64,000 bases of DNA from Dyadobacter sp. CY343 (GCF_021390335.1 NZ_JAJUXK010000006.1:124001-188000); one strand, 5' to 3'. Positions 50,600 through 60,132 are shown, counted from the stretch's first letter. Notes: generated by a model not told the origin, from the letters alone. A program made the numbers and translations.

Positions 50600-52507
50600 C
50601 TAAGCATTTTCCGATAGCTCAAGCCAGCGCATTTCCTTCTCCGCCTGGCCATCTGTAAGCTGCTCAATTTCCTTTGACCAACTTGCCAGCTCGTCGTGCG
50701 TTCCGCCGCTATTCAATTTTTTTACCAAAACCGCCTTCCTTTCTTCCATTTTTGCGATATCAGCTTCCAGCTGCTCCATTTCTTTCTGCTCCTTATAGCT
50801 CAGCTTTTTCTTTGCCGGCGCATTTGCGGTTTGAACAACAGGTGCAGCTACTTTTTCAGCCACCGGAGCCGGGGCAGTATTTACAGGTAATTTATTAGCC
50901 ACTGATGAACTGGTTTTCTTATCAGATTCCTGTTCATCCTGGTAATCGCGCAGCTCTGTATAGTTTCCTGGGAAATCGCTGATCTTACCTTCACCTTCAA
51001 AAACAAAAATGTGCTCTACCAGCCTGTCGAGGAAGTACCTGTCGTGGGAAACGATGATCAGACAGCCTGGAAAATTCATCAGGAAATCTTCCAATACATT
51101 CAAGCTCGCAATATCAAGATCGTTGGTCGGTTCATCGAGGATCAGGAAGTTGGGTTGTTTGATGAGGATCAGAAGCAATTGCAACCGCCGTTTCTCCCCA
51201 CCGCTCAGCTTGGAAATGAAATCATATTGTTTGGAAGGCGAGAACAGAAATGCTTCGAGCAATTTGCCTACCGTCACTGTTTCGCCGGTTCCAAGCTGCA
51301 CGACTTCGGCCACATCTTTTACAATATCTATAACCCGCTGGTTCTCATTAAATGCGAGGTCAGTCTGCTTGTAGTAACCAAACTGCACGGTTTCACCTTT
51401 TACGATCTGGCCTTTATCAGGAGGTAATTCGCCGGTAATCATATTCAGCAGCGTGGATTTGCCCATTCCATTCTTACCCACGATCCCGATCCGGTCACCT
51501 TTTCTGAATGTATATTCAAAATCGTCGATCAGCTGGCGCTCGCCAAAACCTTTGCTCACGTGTTCCAGCTCAATAATTTTACTGCCTAATCTGGACGTAC
51601 GAACATTCAGTTCCAATTTGGTATCAAACTTCTTCTGGCTTGCTTTCTCTTTCAGTTCTTCAAAAGCATCGACGCGGTATTTCGCCTTCGTTCCCCTTGC
51701 TTTGGGCTGTCTTCTGATCCAGTCCAGTTCCTTTCGCATTAAATTTCTGGCTTTGTCAATGCCGGCCGCTTCCAGTTCTTCCCGCTCTGCCTTTTTTTCC
51801 AGAAAATACGAATAGTTACCCTTATAAGAATAGGCAGAACCGTGATCGAGTTCGAGTACCTGGTTACAGACCGTATCTAGAAAGTACCTGTCGTGCGTCA
51901 CTACCAGTAATGTGGTATTGGAGGTATTCAGATAATTTTCCAGCCACTCCACCGTATCGAGGTCCAAATGGTTGGTCGGCTCATCGAGGATCAGCAGGTC
52001 GGGATCTTCCAGAAGTACCTTCGCCATCGCGACCCGTTTTTTCTGTCCACCAGAAAGTGTCCCAAACGCGTTATCCGTATGGTGAATACCTAATCTGCCC
52101 AAAACCTCTTTCGTCCGGTATTCAAAATCCCAAGCATTGTACTTGTCCATATCTTCCATTACCTCGGCAAGCTCGTCGTGGTTATCCGTTTCGATCGCGT
52201 GTTCGTAACGTTTCACAACCTGGGCTACGGGGTTATTAGAAGAAAAAATGACTTCCAGCACCGGCAGACTTTCGTCAAATGCAGGGCTCTGGTCCAGATA
52301 ACCAATGCGGATATCTTTCCTGAAACCAACTTCGCCTTCGTCAGGCGGCATTTTTCCTGTAAGTATGTTCAGGAATGTAGTTTTCCCGGTTCCGTTCGTT
52401 CCGATCAGAGCCACTTTGTCTCCCCTGCTAATACCAAAACTGATGTTCCTGAATAACCATTTGTCACCAAATGATTTTGCTATGTTTTCTGCTGAAAGGT
52501 AATTCAT
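50600..52507 (-). CDS. ABC-F family ATPase (Uup-like)
   Basis: 635 residues with two ABC domains and no membrane part. Walker A GTNGTGKTTFL and GKNGMGKSTLL; signatures LSGGQKKRVAMAK and LSGGEKRRLQL; Walker B LLILDEPTNHLD and FLILDEPTNDLD. The C-terminus is a charged coiled coil (KEQKEMEQLEADIAKMEERK), as in Uup. ABC-F proteins act on the ribosome E site or at branched DNA; antibiotic protection is possible but not suggested by context. Confidence 0.94.
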   Translation of the reverse strand: MNYLSAENIAKSFGDKWLFRNISFGISRGDKVALIGTNGTGKTTFLNILTGKMPPDEGEVGFRKDIRIGYLDQSPAFDESLPVLEVIFSSNNPVAQVVKRYEHAIETDNHDELAEVMEDMDKYNAWDFEYRTKEVLGRLGIHHTDNAFGTLSGGQKKRVAMAKVLLEDPDLLILDEPTNHLDLDTVEWLENYLNTSNTTLLVVTHDRYFLDTVCNQVLELDHGSAYSYKGNYSYFLEKKAEREELEAAGIDKARNLMRKELDWIRRQPKARGTKAKYRVDAFEELKEKASQKKFDTKLELNVRTSRLGSKIIELEHVSKGFGERQLIDDFEYTFRKGDRIGIVGKNGMGKSTLLNMITGELPPDKGQIVKGETVQFGYYKQTDLAFNENQRVIDIVKDVAEVVQLGTGETVTVGKLLEAFLFSPSKQYDFISKLSGGEKRRLQLLLILIKQPNFLILDEPTNDLDIASLNVLEDFLMNFPGCLIIVSHDRYFLDRLVEHIFVFEGEGKISDFPGNYTELRDYQDEQESDKKTSSSVANKLPVNTAPAPVAEKVAAPVVQTANAPAKKKLSYKEQKEMEQLEADIAKMEERKAVLVKKLNSGGTHDELASWSKEIEQLTDGQAEKEMRWLELSENA

Positions 52508-52532
52508 AATGAATGCTAAAATTCGAAGTCTG

Positions 52533-52540
52533 CAAAGTTA
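52533..52540 (-). promoter_or_regulatory. -7 element of the ABC-F gene
   Basis: The minus strand reads TAACTTTG, an exact TAnnTTTG, 26 bases before the start codon. The -33 position is not clear. Confidence 0.42.
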
Positions 52541-52646
52541 GGACAGATATCAAACAACTTAGAAAAAATTCGTTTTCATTGGGTAAATAGGCTAATATTG
52601 CCACTTATATTCAGTTAGATGGTACCAACCGACCCGTTTTATTATT

Positions 52647-53633
52647 ATGTCTAAACAATCTCTTTTCTTACTCTCAACGCTTCTTTTTTGTTTTAATGCG
52701 CTTGCCCAGGATGCAAACTTCAAAAATTACACACAAAAAATTGGTGGCAGTCCCCAAATCTATGAAATGGTCGCTATTCCGGGCGGCGAATTTATGATGG
52801 GCAGCCCCGCCGCAGAAAAAGGCCGCAGGGCCGATGAAGGTCCACAGCACAAAGTAAAAATCGAACCATTCTGGATGGGGAAAACCGAAGTGATCTGGGA
52901 CATTTACGATCTGTATTCTTTTAAAAATATGGAAAAGGAAATGGCAGCCCGCCACCCTGATCCTGACAAATCAGTTCAAAAAACGGATGCGAGCACGCGC
53001 CCAAGCCCGCCTTACGTAGATATGTCCTTCGGAATGGGAAGAGCCGGCTATCCTGCGATCAATATGACGCAATATGCTGCTATCCATTTTTGTAAATGGC
53101 TTTATGAAAAAACCGGGATCTTCTATCGTTTGCCGACAGAAGCAGAATGGGAATATGCGGCCCGGGCCGGTTCTAAAACAGCCTATTCTTTTGGAGACGA
53201 CGCTTCTAAACTGGGTGAATATGCCTGGTTCCGTGGCAATAGTGACGCTGCTTACAAAAAGATCGGACAGAAAAAACCAAACGCATTTGGACTTCACGAT
53301 ATGCATGGAAATGTAATGGAGTGGACCCTAGACCAATATATTCCTGACTATTATGCTAAAAAGCCTGCTGGTGAAAAATTTGCGCCCGTAACCGAGCTTT
53401 ACCCGAATTCAGTTAGAGGCGGATCCTGGGATGACGAGCCGACTGATTTGAGAAGTGCTGCGCGAATCCCTTCAAAAGCAGACTGGAAAATACTTGATCC
53501 GCAATTGCCGAAAAGCGAATGGTGGCTCACAAGTGCGTCTTTCGTTGGATTCAGGGTTGTAAGACCTTTGAAAACACCTTCACCGGAAGAAATCAAGGCT
53601 TATTACAGCCCTGCACTGATTGAAGACTATTGA
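52647..53633 (+). CDS. Exported SUMF1/formylglycine-generating-enzyme-like protein without the catalytic Cys pair
   Basis: 328 residues with a signal peptide (MSKQSLFLLSTLLFCFNALAQ). The SUMF1 fold is plain: MVAIPGGEFMMGSP, KIEPFWMGKTEVI, YRLPTEAEWEYAARAG, GLHDMHGNVMEWT and RGGSWDD...GFRVVRP. In true formylglycine-generating enzymes two Cys follow RGGS within a few residues; here the stretch RGGSWDDEPTDLRSAARI (from about residue 256) has none. It is therefore probably not a sulfatase activator, and more like the structural or hydroxylase-type relatives, such as the gliding proteins GldJ/GldK. It stands 29 bases before a Tat-exported oxidoreductase. Confidence 0.88.
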   Translation: MSKQSLFLLSTLLFCFNALAQDANFKNYTQKIGGSPQIYEMVAIPGGEFMMGSPAAEKGRRADEGPQHKVKIEPFWMGKTEVIWDIYDLYSFKNMEKEMAARHPDPDKSVQKTDASTRPSPPYVDMSFGMGRAGYPAINMTQYAAIHFCKWLYEKTGIFYRLPTEAEWEYAARAGSKTAYSFGDDASKLGEYAWFRGNSDAAYKKIGQKKPNAFGLHDMHGNVMEWTLDQYIPDYYAKKPAGEKFAPVTELYPNSVRGGSWDDEPTDLRSAARIPSKADWKILDPQLPKSEWWLTSASFVGFRVVRPLKTPSPEEIKAYYSPALIEDY

Positions 53634-53662
53634 TCAACTTAAAACTCTTAATCTCTTAAAGA

Positions 53663-55006
53663 ATGGAACAAAACCGACGTAATTTCTTGAAAGCATCTGG
53701 CCTCTTCGCGGGCGGTGCGCTATTGAATCCCCTCACAGGATATGGTTTCAATAGTTCTGTAAACGAAACAATCAAAGTCGCGCTGATAGGTTGCGGAGGA
53801 AGAGGTTCCGGTGCTGCTGCGCAGGCATTGAGTACTTCTCAAAATGTACAGATTGTAGCAATGGCGGACGCATTCAAAGATCGCCTGGATGATGCTTACA
53901 AGAATTTGACTTCAAAAAAATACAAGGACGCAACTGGAAAGATCGTTGACACGAAATTGAAGATCGATGTTCCTGAGGATCGCAAATTTGTCGGTTTTGA
54001 TGCATTCAAAAAAGCAATTGCGCTGAAAGACGTTGACGTAGTTATACTTGCTACTCCTCCGGGTTTCAGACCTTTACACTTTGAGGAGGCTGTGAAAAAC
54101 GATAAGCATATTTTTATGGAAAAACCGGTAGCAACTGACGCTCCCGGAATTCGTAAAGTGCTTGAAATAGCGGAAGAAGCGAAAAAGAAGAAATTGAACG
54201 TGGTAGTCGGTCTGCAAAGACACTACCAGGCGAATTATATCGAGGCGATCAAAAGGATCCACGACGGCGCGATTGGCGATGTAGTAGGCGGCCAGGTATA
54301 TTGGGTAGGAAGCAGCCCCTGGATGAAGGAGCGCAAGCCTAACCAAACGGAAATGGAATACCAAATGAGAAACTGGTATTACTTCAACTGGTTGTGCGGA
54401 GATCACATTTCTGAGCAGCACGTACACAATATCGACGTTGCAAACTGGGTTAAAAGAGCTTATCCGGTAGAAATTCAAGGAACAGGCGGTCGCCAGGTGC
54501 GTACTGGTAAAGCTTATGGTGAGATTTACGATCACCATACTTTGGACCTTATTTATGCTGACGGAACTGTTATTTCAAGCCAGTGCCGCCAGTTCGAAGG
54601 AACGTGGAACCGGGTTGATGAGGCATTTGTAGGAACAAAAGGCCGCATTGACAGCTTTGAAGGAAACAAGGCAGTTTTGAAAGACTACAAAGGAGGCGTT
54701 ATTTATCAACACGATGGTAAAGCTGACAAAAACCCTTATCAGGTAGAGCACGACGAACTATTCGCCGCTATTGCAAAAGGGGAATACAAATTTGCGGACG
54801 CTGAAAACGGAGCAAAAAGTACGATGACTGCAATTATGGGACGTATGGCAACTTATTCCGGTAAAATGGTTACCTGGAAAGAAGCACTTAACTCCGATAT
54901 TAACCTGTTCCCTGATAAACTTGCATGGGACGCTTCGCCGAAAATCCTTCCAGGCGCAGATGGTCTGTATCCTGTGGCTGTACCAGGAAAAAGCCAGGTT
55001 ATCTAA
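53663..55006 (+). CDS. Tat-exported Gfo/Idh/MocA-family oxidoreductase
   Basis: 447 residues. The N-terminus is a twin-arginine signal (NRRNFLKASGLFAGGALLNP). A Rossmann domain follows with VALIGCGGRGSGAAAQAL and the Lys of MEKPVATDAPG. The C-terminal domain has GDHISEQHVHNIDVANW, where His residues fit the active site. Members oxidise or reduce sugars and inositols with a tightly held NAD(P). Tat export means it folds with its cofactor before reaching the periplasm. It is probably co-transcribed with the SUMF1-like gene. Confidence 0.92.
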   Translation: MEQNRRNFLKASGLFAGGALLNPLTGYGFNSSVNETIKVALIGCGGRGSGAAAQALSTSQNVQIVAMADAFKDRLDDAYKNLTSKKYKDATGKIVDTKLKIDVPEDRKFVGFDAFKKAIALKDVDVVILATPPGFRPLHFEEAVKNDKHIFMEKPVATDAPGIRKVLEIAEEAKKKKLNVVVGLQRHYQANYIEAIKRIHDGAIGDVVGGQVYWVGSSPWMKERKPNQTEMEYQMRNWYYFNWLCGDHISEQHVHNIDVANWVKRAYPVEIQGTGGRQVRTGKAYGEIYDHHTLDLIYADGTVISSQCRQFEGTWNRVDEAFVGTKGRIDSFEGNKAVLKDYKGGVIYQHDGKADKNPYQVEHDELFAAIAKGEYKFADAENGAKSTMTAIMGRMATYSGKMVTWKEALNSDINLFPDKLAWDASPKILPGADGLYPVAVPGKSQVI

Positions 55007-55022
55007 GACTAATTATTTTAAT

Positions 55023-55065
55023 AAGAAACAAAAAATGGCTCCTCGCGAGCCATTTTTTGTTTCTT
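55023..55065 (+). terminator. Long terminator hairpin after the oxidoreductase gene
   Basis: A 19-bp perfect stem (55023-55041 with 55047-55065) around CTCGC, containing ATGGCTC/GAGCCAT with A and T tracts, so it can work in both directions. Confidence 0.88.
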
Positions 55066-55113
55066 AACTATTTAAATATCAATCAATCTTTCTATATTAG
55101 ATAATAGATCTCC

Positions 55114-55344
55114 ATGCTGGTTTTTAATGTCGAACGAAACATATTGCTGGTGAAGCTTAGTCTCACAAATGCCGGACTTATTTTGCTCGCCGGGATGCTG
55201 GTTGTGTTAACCGGCGCGTTCTTACATTCTTCAAAGGCTGAAATGAGTAACCCCGTAATCCTCGGCGGACTTGCCATTGAATTTATCGGTACGATCTGGC
55301 TGGTATTAAGTTTGAATCAGCGTCGCAAAAGGCACCGGTTATAA
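55114..55344 (+). CDS. Small membrane protein of unknown function
   Basis: 76 residues with two hydrophobic helices (LTNAGLILLAGMLVVLTGAFL and NPVILGGLAIEFIGTIWLVLSL) and a basic tail (NQRRKRHRL), suggesting both ends are cytoplasmic. It converges on aroC with a gap of five bases. No family recognised; coding status rests on the regular two-helix pattern and positive-inside tail. Confidence 0.6.
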   Translation: MLVFNVERNILLVKLSLTNAGLILLAGMLVVLTGAFLHSSKAEMSNPVILGGLAIEFIGTIWLVLSLNQRRKRHRL

Positions 55345-55349
55345 CAATG

Positions 55350-56429
55350 TTATATTTTGCTCGATTTATTCCGAAGATAGAAATCAGCCAACACTAATGC
55401 AGCCATCGCTTCTACAATCGGCACAGCTCTTGGTACAACGCACGGATCGTGCCTTCCCTTTCCCTGAACCACCACAATATTCCCATCCTGGTCCAGACTC
55501 TCCTGATCCTGCATGATAGTCGCAACCGGCTTGAATGCGACATTGAAATAAATATCCTGACCATTTGAAATCCCACCCTGCACCCCGCCGGAATGATTGG
55601 TACGGGTACGAACAGCACCGGTTTCATCGGTATAGAATGCATCATTATGCTCGGAGCCGAGCAAATTCACTCCTTCAAAGCCGCTACCATATTCAAACCC
55701 TTTGACAGCATTAATACTTAGCATTGCTTTTCCCAATTCTGCATGCAGCTTGTCGAAAACCGGTTCTCCCAGACCTACCGGCGTACTGGTAATCACACAG
55801 CTCACAACCCCACCTACGGAGTCGCCCGATTTCCTGACGCTGTCAATGTAATCGAACATCTGTTCAGCCATTTCAGGATCAGGGCAACGAACTGCATTCT
55901 CTTCCGCTTTGCGGAGGTCCAGCTCCTGGTAGGGTTTTCCCAATTTCATCCCGCCAACCTGCGACACATACCCGGTAATTTCAATACCGATTTTCCTAAG
56001 TAACAATTTAGCCACAGCACCCGCCGCAACCCGCGCCGCAGTTTCACGGGCGGAACTCCGGCCACCTCCGCGATAATCTCTTACGCCATATTTCTCCTGG
56101 TATGTAAAATCGGCGTGTGACGGGCGGTATTGCGTTGCAATGTGAGAATAGTCCTTGCTGCGCTGATCTTCGTTTCTAATGATCAAAGCGATGGGTGTAC
56201 CGGTTGTTTTTCCTTCGAATACACCCGACATTACCTCATATTCATCAGCTTCTTTGCGCTGCGTGGTAATCCTCGATTGCCCGGGCTTGCGTCTTGTGAG
56301 TTCACTCTGAATGAAATCAGCGTCAAATTCGAGCCCGGCTGGGCAACCCTCAATTATAACTCCGATACCCACTCCGTGCGATTCGCCGAAGGTCGATATC
56401 TTAAAAATCTTTCCGTAAGTGCTTCCCAT
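55350..56429 (-). CDS. aroC: Chorismate synthase
   Basis: 359 residues. Signatures GESHGVGIGVIIEGCPAG near the N-terminus, YRPSHADFTYQEKYG, DYRGGGRSSARETAARVA and, near the C-terminus, GRHDPCVVPRAVP. It converts EPSP to chorismate with reduced FMN, the last common step to aromatic amino acids. It begins four bases after the batD stop, so the two are probably co-transcribed. Confidence 0.97.
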   Translation of the reverse strand: MGSTYGKIFKISTFGESHGVGIGVIIEGCPAGLEFDADFIQSELTRRKPGQSRITTQRKEADEYEVMSGVFEGKTTGTPIALIIRNEDQRSKDYSHIATQYRPSHADFTYQEKYGVRDYRGGGRSSARETAARVAAGAVAKLLLRKIGIEITGYVSQVGGMKLGKPYQELDLRKAEENAVRCPDPEMAEQMFDYIDSVRKSGDSVGGVVSCVITSTPVGLGEPVFDKLHAELGKAMLSINAVKGFEYGSGFEGVNLLGSEHNDAFYTDETGAVRTRTNHSGGVQGGISNGQDIYFNVAFKPVATIMQDQESLDQDGNIVVVQGKGRHDPCVVPRAVPIVEAMAALVLADFYLRNKSSKI

Positions 56430-56433
56430 CAGT

Positions 56434-57837
56434 TTACTTTCTAAATACCCAAATCAGCGTGATCAACAATACAATCACAACTGCATTCGTAATTTCTCTT
56501 AATATCTTTTTGTAATCGAAACCTCTTTTACTGCTGTCGAGGTTCTCGATATTATCGTACAGGCCGGAAGATCCGGTTAATGACAAATTAGCCAGCTTAT
56601 AATCTTCTCCTTTTACTTCCAGCGACTTTTCCGACCGCAACGTGTCGTATGCTGCCTTCTGCGAATTGAAAAACACCCATTGAAAATATCTTCCAAGCGG
56701 AAAAGTACCATCTTTCCGGGGCACAACAAAGTAGTCAAAAGTCTTTTCTCCCGTTACGTTCTGGTAACTTCGCTTTATAATCTGACTGACTTCCGGCGGA
56801 TATATATCAAAATTCGAATTTCCCTGCACTGCGGGAGCTGGAATAGCCGCAATATTTCCGATTCCCTCGACCTTAAACATATAACGGATGCTTTCCCCGG
56901 GATATACCAGTGTCGACGAAAGCGTTTCTCTCAGTGTATATTGCCCAACTGCTACCTGATCCCGGAGTGGATGTTCAGGCAGTTGCTTTACATTCACGAT
57001 CATCGCCTTGGAGCGGAAAGTCCTGACCACCTTCTTTTCAACATTCACTGCGGCCGAGTTATCAGTTACTAACATATCCAGCTTGATACTGGGAAACACA
57101 ATATTCTCAGTCGTAATAGGAAATAGCCTGGCCTGGTACATGTTGTACTCGGTGTAGTTTTTCCCTTTTATTTTGATTTTTCTTTTAACAATTTCCTCAA
57201 TTCCTACATTCTCCTCCCAGCAATTCGCAGGACGCAAGGTTTTCAGGATGGATTGGAGCTGGATATTAAACCTGTAAAATTCCATCTCAACAGGCGCATT
57301 TTCTGCTATATAAAGCGAAATGCGCAGCGCAAACCCCTCCCTGATAAATACAGTTTTCTTGTCAGTCAGAACAGAAAGAAATACTGCTTCGTTTATAGAT
57401 TGAAAGTCGTTCCCCTGCGCTTCAAGTGACGCCTCTCTCTGAGTGATTGTAGCAGCTTCGCCAAGTGCAAATACGGCCATGGTTTCCGCAGAGTGGAGAC
57501 CATGCCCATTTACAGTGATTGTGAATTCAGGAATCAGATAGTTGCCGGGCTTTGAAGCGTAATATTCCTGCGTGATAGTCTGGATGACCACTTTCTTCCC
57601 GTCTACCGTACTTATTGAGCTGGTAGCAGATTTGCTACGCTTTTCCAGGTCTTTTATCTCCGGAAACAAAACAGCAGGCCGGTTTTCAGCATCTCTTAAA
57701 ACTACGGAAATCGTAAAAGGTTGGTCGATTGACAAATTTTTCGGGCCAAGCTCAATTGTTGCAGATTCATTTAAACCCTGGCAAAAAGCGATACCAGAAT
57801 AACACAAAAAAATATACAATAACGCATATAATTTCAT
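56434..57837 (-). CDS. batD: BatD-like protein
   Basis: 467 residues: a signal peptide (ending SGIAFCQG), a long beta-rich periplasmic part and a C-terminal membrane anchor (AVVIVLLITLIWVFRK). Family features include the start SATIELGPKNLSIDQPFTIS, the YYASKPGNYLIPEFTITVNG block and GESIRYMFKVEGIGNI. BatD belongs to the Bacteroides aerotolerance group and is thought to be a membrane-anchored scaffold acting with BatA/B. Those partners and the MoxR ATPase are not in the window. Confidence 0.82.
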   Translation of the reverse strand: MKLYALLYIFLCYSGIAFCQGLNESATIELGPKNLSIDQPFTISVVLRDAENRPAVLFPEIKDLEKRSKSATSSISTVDGKKVVIQTITQEYYASKPGNYLIPEFTITVNGHGLHSAETMAVFALGEAATITQREASLEAQGNDFQSINEAVFLSVLTDKKTVFIREGFALRISLYIAENAPVEMEFYRFNIQLQSILKTLRPANCWEENVGIEEIVKRKIKIKGKNYTEYNMYQARLFPITTENIVFPSIKLDMLVTDNSAAVNVEKKVVRTFRSKAMIVNVKQLPEHPLRDQVAVGQYTLRETLSSTLVYPGESIRYMFKVEGIGNIAAIPAPAVQGNSNFDIYPPEVSQIIKRSYQNVTGEKTFDYFVVPRKDGTFPLGRYFQWVFFNSQKAAYDTLRSEKSLEVKGEDYKLANLSLTGSSGLYDNIENLDSSKRGFDYKKILREITNAVVIVLLITLIWVFRK

Positions 57838-57918
57838 TAATATAATTCGTTATCTTTAATAGCAATTGCTACGTCCGGTCATTGATTGACCTTCCCTAAA
57901 CCAAAATTACGTAATGAT

Positions 57919-58122
57919 ATGGCCTCGATGCTTGAATACATAAAAATTATTCTGCAAAAAGTTAGCTTCGATCGAAGACTATTTGAAAAAGAATTGAGAA
58001 AGGCGATTCGCATGTTAATGCCATTTGAGGTAAAACGTTTGAAACAATGGTGCTACGATAACTACGCAACAATGCATTTACCAGTTCTCAATACTTGTTT
58101 CTCACGAGTGGCTCCTATATAG
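57919..58122 (+). CDS. Small hypothetical protein, conserved-looking
   Basis: 67 residues from ATG 57919 (MASMLEYIKIILQKVSFDRR); ATG 57928 is an alternative. The sequence is basic and helical, with FEKELRKAIRMLMPFEVKRLKQWCYDN. I recall similar short proteins in other Cytophagales, but cannot check this. No signal peptide or known domain. A terminator follows it, supporting a real transcription unit. Confidence 0.65.
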   Translation: MASMLEYIKIILQKVSFDRRLFEKELRKAIRMLMPFEVKRLKQWCYDNYATMHLPVLNTCFSRVAPI

Positions 58123-58164
58123 GACAGCTGATTGTTATTTGTTATTAATTAAGCTAATATCTAC

Positions 58165-58200
58165 ACTCCTCATTAACGAAAGTTGGTGGGGAGTTTTCTT
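58165..58200 (+). terminator. Terminator after the 67-residue protein gene
   Basis: ACTCCTCA (58165-58172) pairs with TGGGGAGT (one G-T), with an inner AAC/GTT helix closed by a GAAA tetraloop, then TTTTCTTTT. Confidence 0.72.
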
Positions 58201-58239
58201 TTGTGAGGTATCAATTGGTAGACTTAGCATTGGTATAAA

Positions 58240-58279
58240 CAACAATAGCCACCCGGAAACTCCAGGCGGCTATTTGTTG
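58240..58279 (-). terminator. Terminator of the TonB-cluster TPR gene
   Basis: CAACAATAGCC (58240-58250) pairs with GGCTATTTGTTG (58268-58279) with a bulge; on the minus strand it ends in TTGTTGTTT. It lies just beyond the TPR gene stop. Confidence 0.65.
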
Positions 58280-58292
58280 CTATATTGAATTA

Positions 58293-60056
58293 TTACTTCT
58301 TCTTAGGAGCCGGCGCTTTCGCTTTTCCGGTAGTAGCTGCTGGCTGAGCCGCCGGCGTTGCTACCGCAAGGCCCAACGCTTCTTTCGCCGCAACATTATC
58401 CGGGTCTACCGCGAGAAGCTTTTCCCAGTAAGTCTTAGCTTTCGCCGGATCATTCAACGTAGTCTGGCTGTAAAATGCCAGGTAGCTGTATGCAAGTTTC
58501 AGGTAAGACTTGAATTTTGAAGGATCTGGATCTTTCTCAACAAGCTCAGTCAACTTTTGATAGTAAGGTGCAGAAATACCCTTATCTACGTTTTCTTGTC
58601 TATCGTAAGCATTATACAACGAGCTCGCTCTCCAGTAGTAACCGTAAGGCCAGTCTGGCAGCTTTTGCGTCACTGTCGCAAATATCGAATCCGCTTTCAG
58701 ATACAGGCTCCTTTTATCCATCGCGATTTTAGCACTGTCAGCAAAGTTCGAATCTGCTGCGGTCGGCACGATGAAGCTGGAAGCATATTGGAAGTTGGAA
58801 AGACCATTGTAGTAATAGTCATTTGCGCTTGCTTTTGCAGTATCCAAAGCTATTCCTTTTGCAAATGCAGTAGCTGCATTAGGGAAATCTTTGGCGGCAA
58901 AATAAAGTGCTCCTACTTCCTTGTAAGTTGTTGCGGCCTCAGTTTTGCTGGTATCCATATCAGCACCTTTCAACATGTAAAGCACACCGGTTGAATCGTA
59001 GCCTTTCTCGCCACCTGCTTTCTGATTGTAAGCGCGACCAAGATACTTGTAGTCATCTCCGATCAGTTTGTCAGGAGCAACTTTCATAAACTCGTTCAGG
59101 TTTTCAATCGCTTTGTCTGGATCATTTTGTTTGAAATATGACCAGCCATACATACGCAATGTGATCGGGTTATTGATTTTCCCTTTGATCTCGTCAAGCA
59201 GCTGCAATGATTTTGTATAATCGTCAGCTGTAAATGCAAACTGAGCTGCACGCAATTTCATTTCAGGATCAGTAGTCCCGCTTTTTTGAATAAACAAATC
59301 GAAGTTTTCAGCAGCTTGCTTGTACTTCTGAGCGAAGAAATAAAGCTCAGCTAAGTCTTTATATGCAGGAGCAAAATTAGCGTCAGCCTCAATTGCTTTC
59401 TTATAATTTTCAAGAGCCAGGTTATAGTTCTTTCCACGAAGGTAGATCTGACCAATGCGATTGTGCGCTACTGCATAATTTGGTTTTGCTGTCAAAGCAT
59501 ATTCATAAGCAGTTACAGCATTTCCACCCTCATTACGAAGCATTAAAGCATCACCTTTTGCAATATAAGCGTCAGCCAGATTTTTATCTCTTTTTACCGC
59601 TTCATCCAAAAGTCTGATCGCTTCGGCAGGATCATTATTCTTTTCGAACAGCGTGTAAGCTTCACCTATACGATAAAGAACTTCCGCGTCTTTCTTTTTC
59701 TTCTTTTCAGCTTCGTCAAATAGCTCTTTCGCCTTCGCTCTGTCACCTTTGCCCAGCGCTACTGCTCCTTGACCTACTTTATTCAGATATGATTTATCAT
59801 CTACCTGCAAACCTTTATCAAACGCAACTTGCGCTGAATCCAACTGGTTGGTTTTAAGATAATAATAACCAAGATAAAACTGGTTATCACCAGACGGTGT
59901 GCCTTGAGCAAGCTTTTTAAACAACGCGCCTGCTTCATTGTAACGTTCTCCGTGTATCAATGCCAAGCCATCCTGAACCGTTTGCGCCTTTAAATTCACA
60001 AACGCGAATAATCCAAATACCAGTGCAACTAATTTCAATCTCATGTTTCTGTTCAT
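58293..60056 (-). CDS. Large exported TPR-repeat protein
   Basis: 587 residues with a signal peptide (LKLVALVFGLFAFVNLKAQ). About ten TPR-like repeats follow, for example NQFYLGYYYLKTNQLDSAQV, DAYIAKGDALMLRNEGGNAV and AHNRIGQIYLRGKNYNLALE. It ends in an Ala/Pro/Lys-rich tail (TTGKAKAPAPKKK). It is the last gene of the exbB-exbD-exbD-tonB-pstS-like cluster, 76 bases after the PstS-like gene. It is probably a periplasmic scaffold linked to that machinery (inference). Confidence 0.88.
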   Translation of the reverse strand: MNRNMRLKLVALVFGLFAFVNLKAQTVQDGLALIHGERYNEAGALFKKLAQGTPSGDNQFYLGYYYLKTNQLDSAQVAFDKGLQVDDKSYLNKVGQGAVALGKGDRAKAKELFDEAEKKKKKDAEVLYRIGEAYTLFEKNNDPAEAIRLLDEAVKRDKNLADAYIAKGDALMLRNEGGNAVTAYEYALTAKPNYAVAHNRIGQIYLRGKNYNLALENYKKAIEADANFAPAYKDLAELYFFAQKYKQAAENFDLFIQKSGTTDPEMKLRAAQFAFTADDYTKSLQLLDEIKGKINNPITLRMYGWSYFKQNDPDKAIENLNEFMKVAPDKLIGDDYKYLGRAYNQKAGGEKGYDSTGVLYMLKGADMDTSKTEAATTYKEVGALYFAAKDFPNAATAFAKGIALDTAKASANDYYYNGLSNFQYASSFIVPTAADSNFADSAKIAMDKRSLYLKADSIFATVTQKLPDWPYGYYWRASSLYNAYDRQENVDKGISAPYYQKLTELVEKDPDPSKFKSYLKLAYSYLAFYSQTTLNDPAKAKTYWEKLLAVDPDNVAAKEALGLAVATPAAQPAATTGKAKAPAPKKK

Positions 60057-60132
60057 TTTTTACCCGGTTAAAATAGTGATAAAAAATTTGGCTTTTTCAA
60101 TAACAAATCCAAATCTATTACAATTGTTTACT

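Noticed and set aside
52647..53633. Sulfatase-activating enzyme
   Set aside because: No cysteines follow RGGS and no sulfatase gene is nearby.
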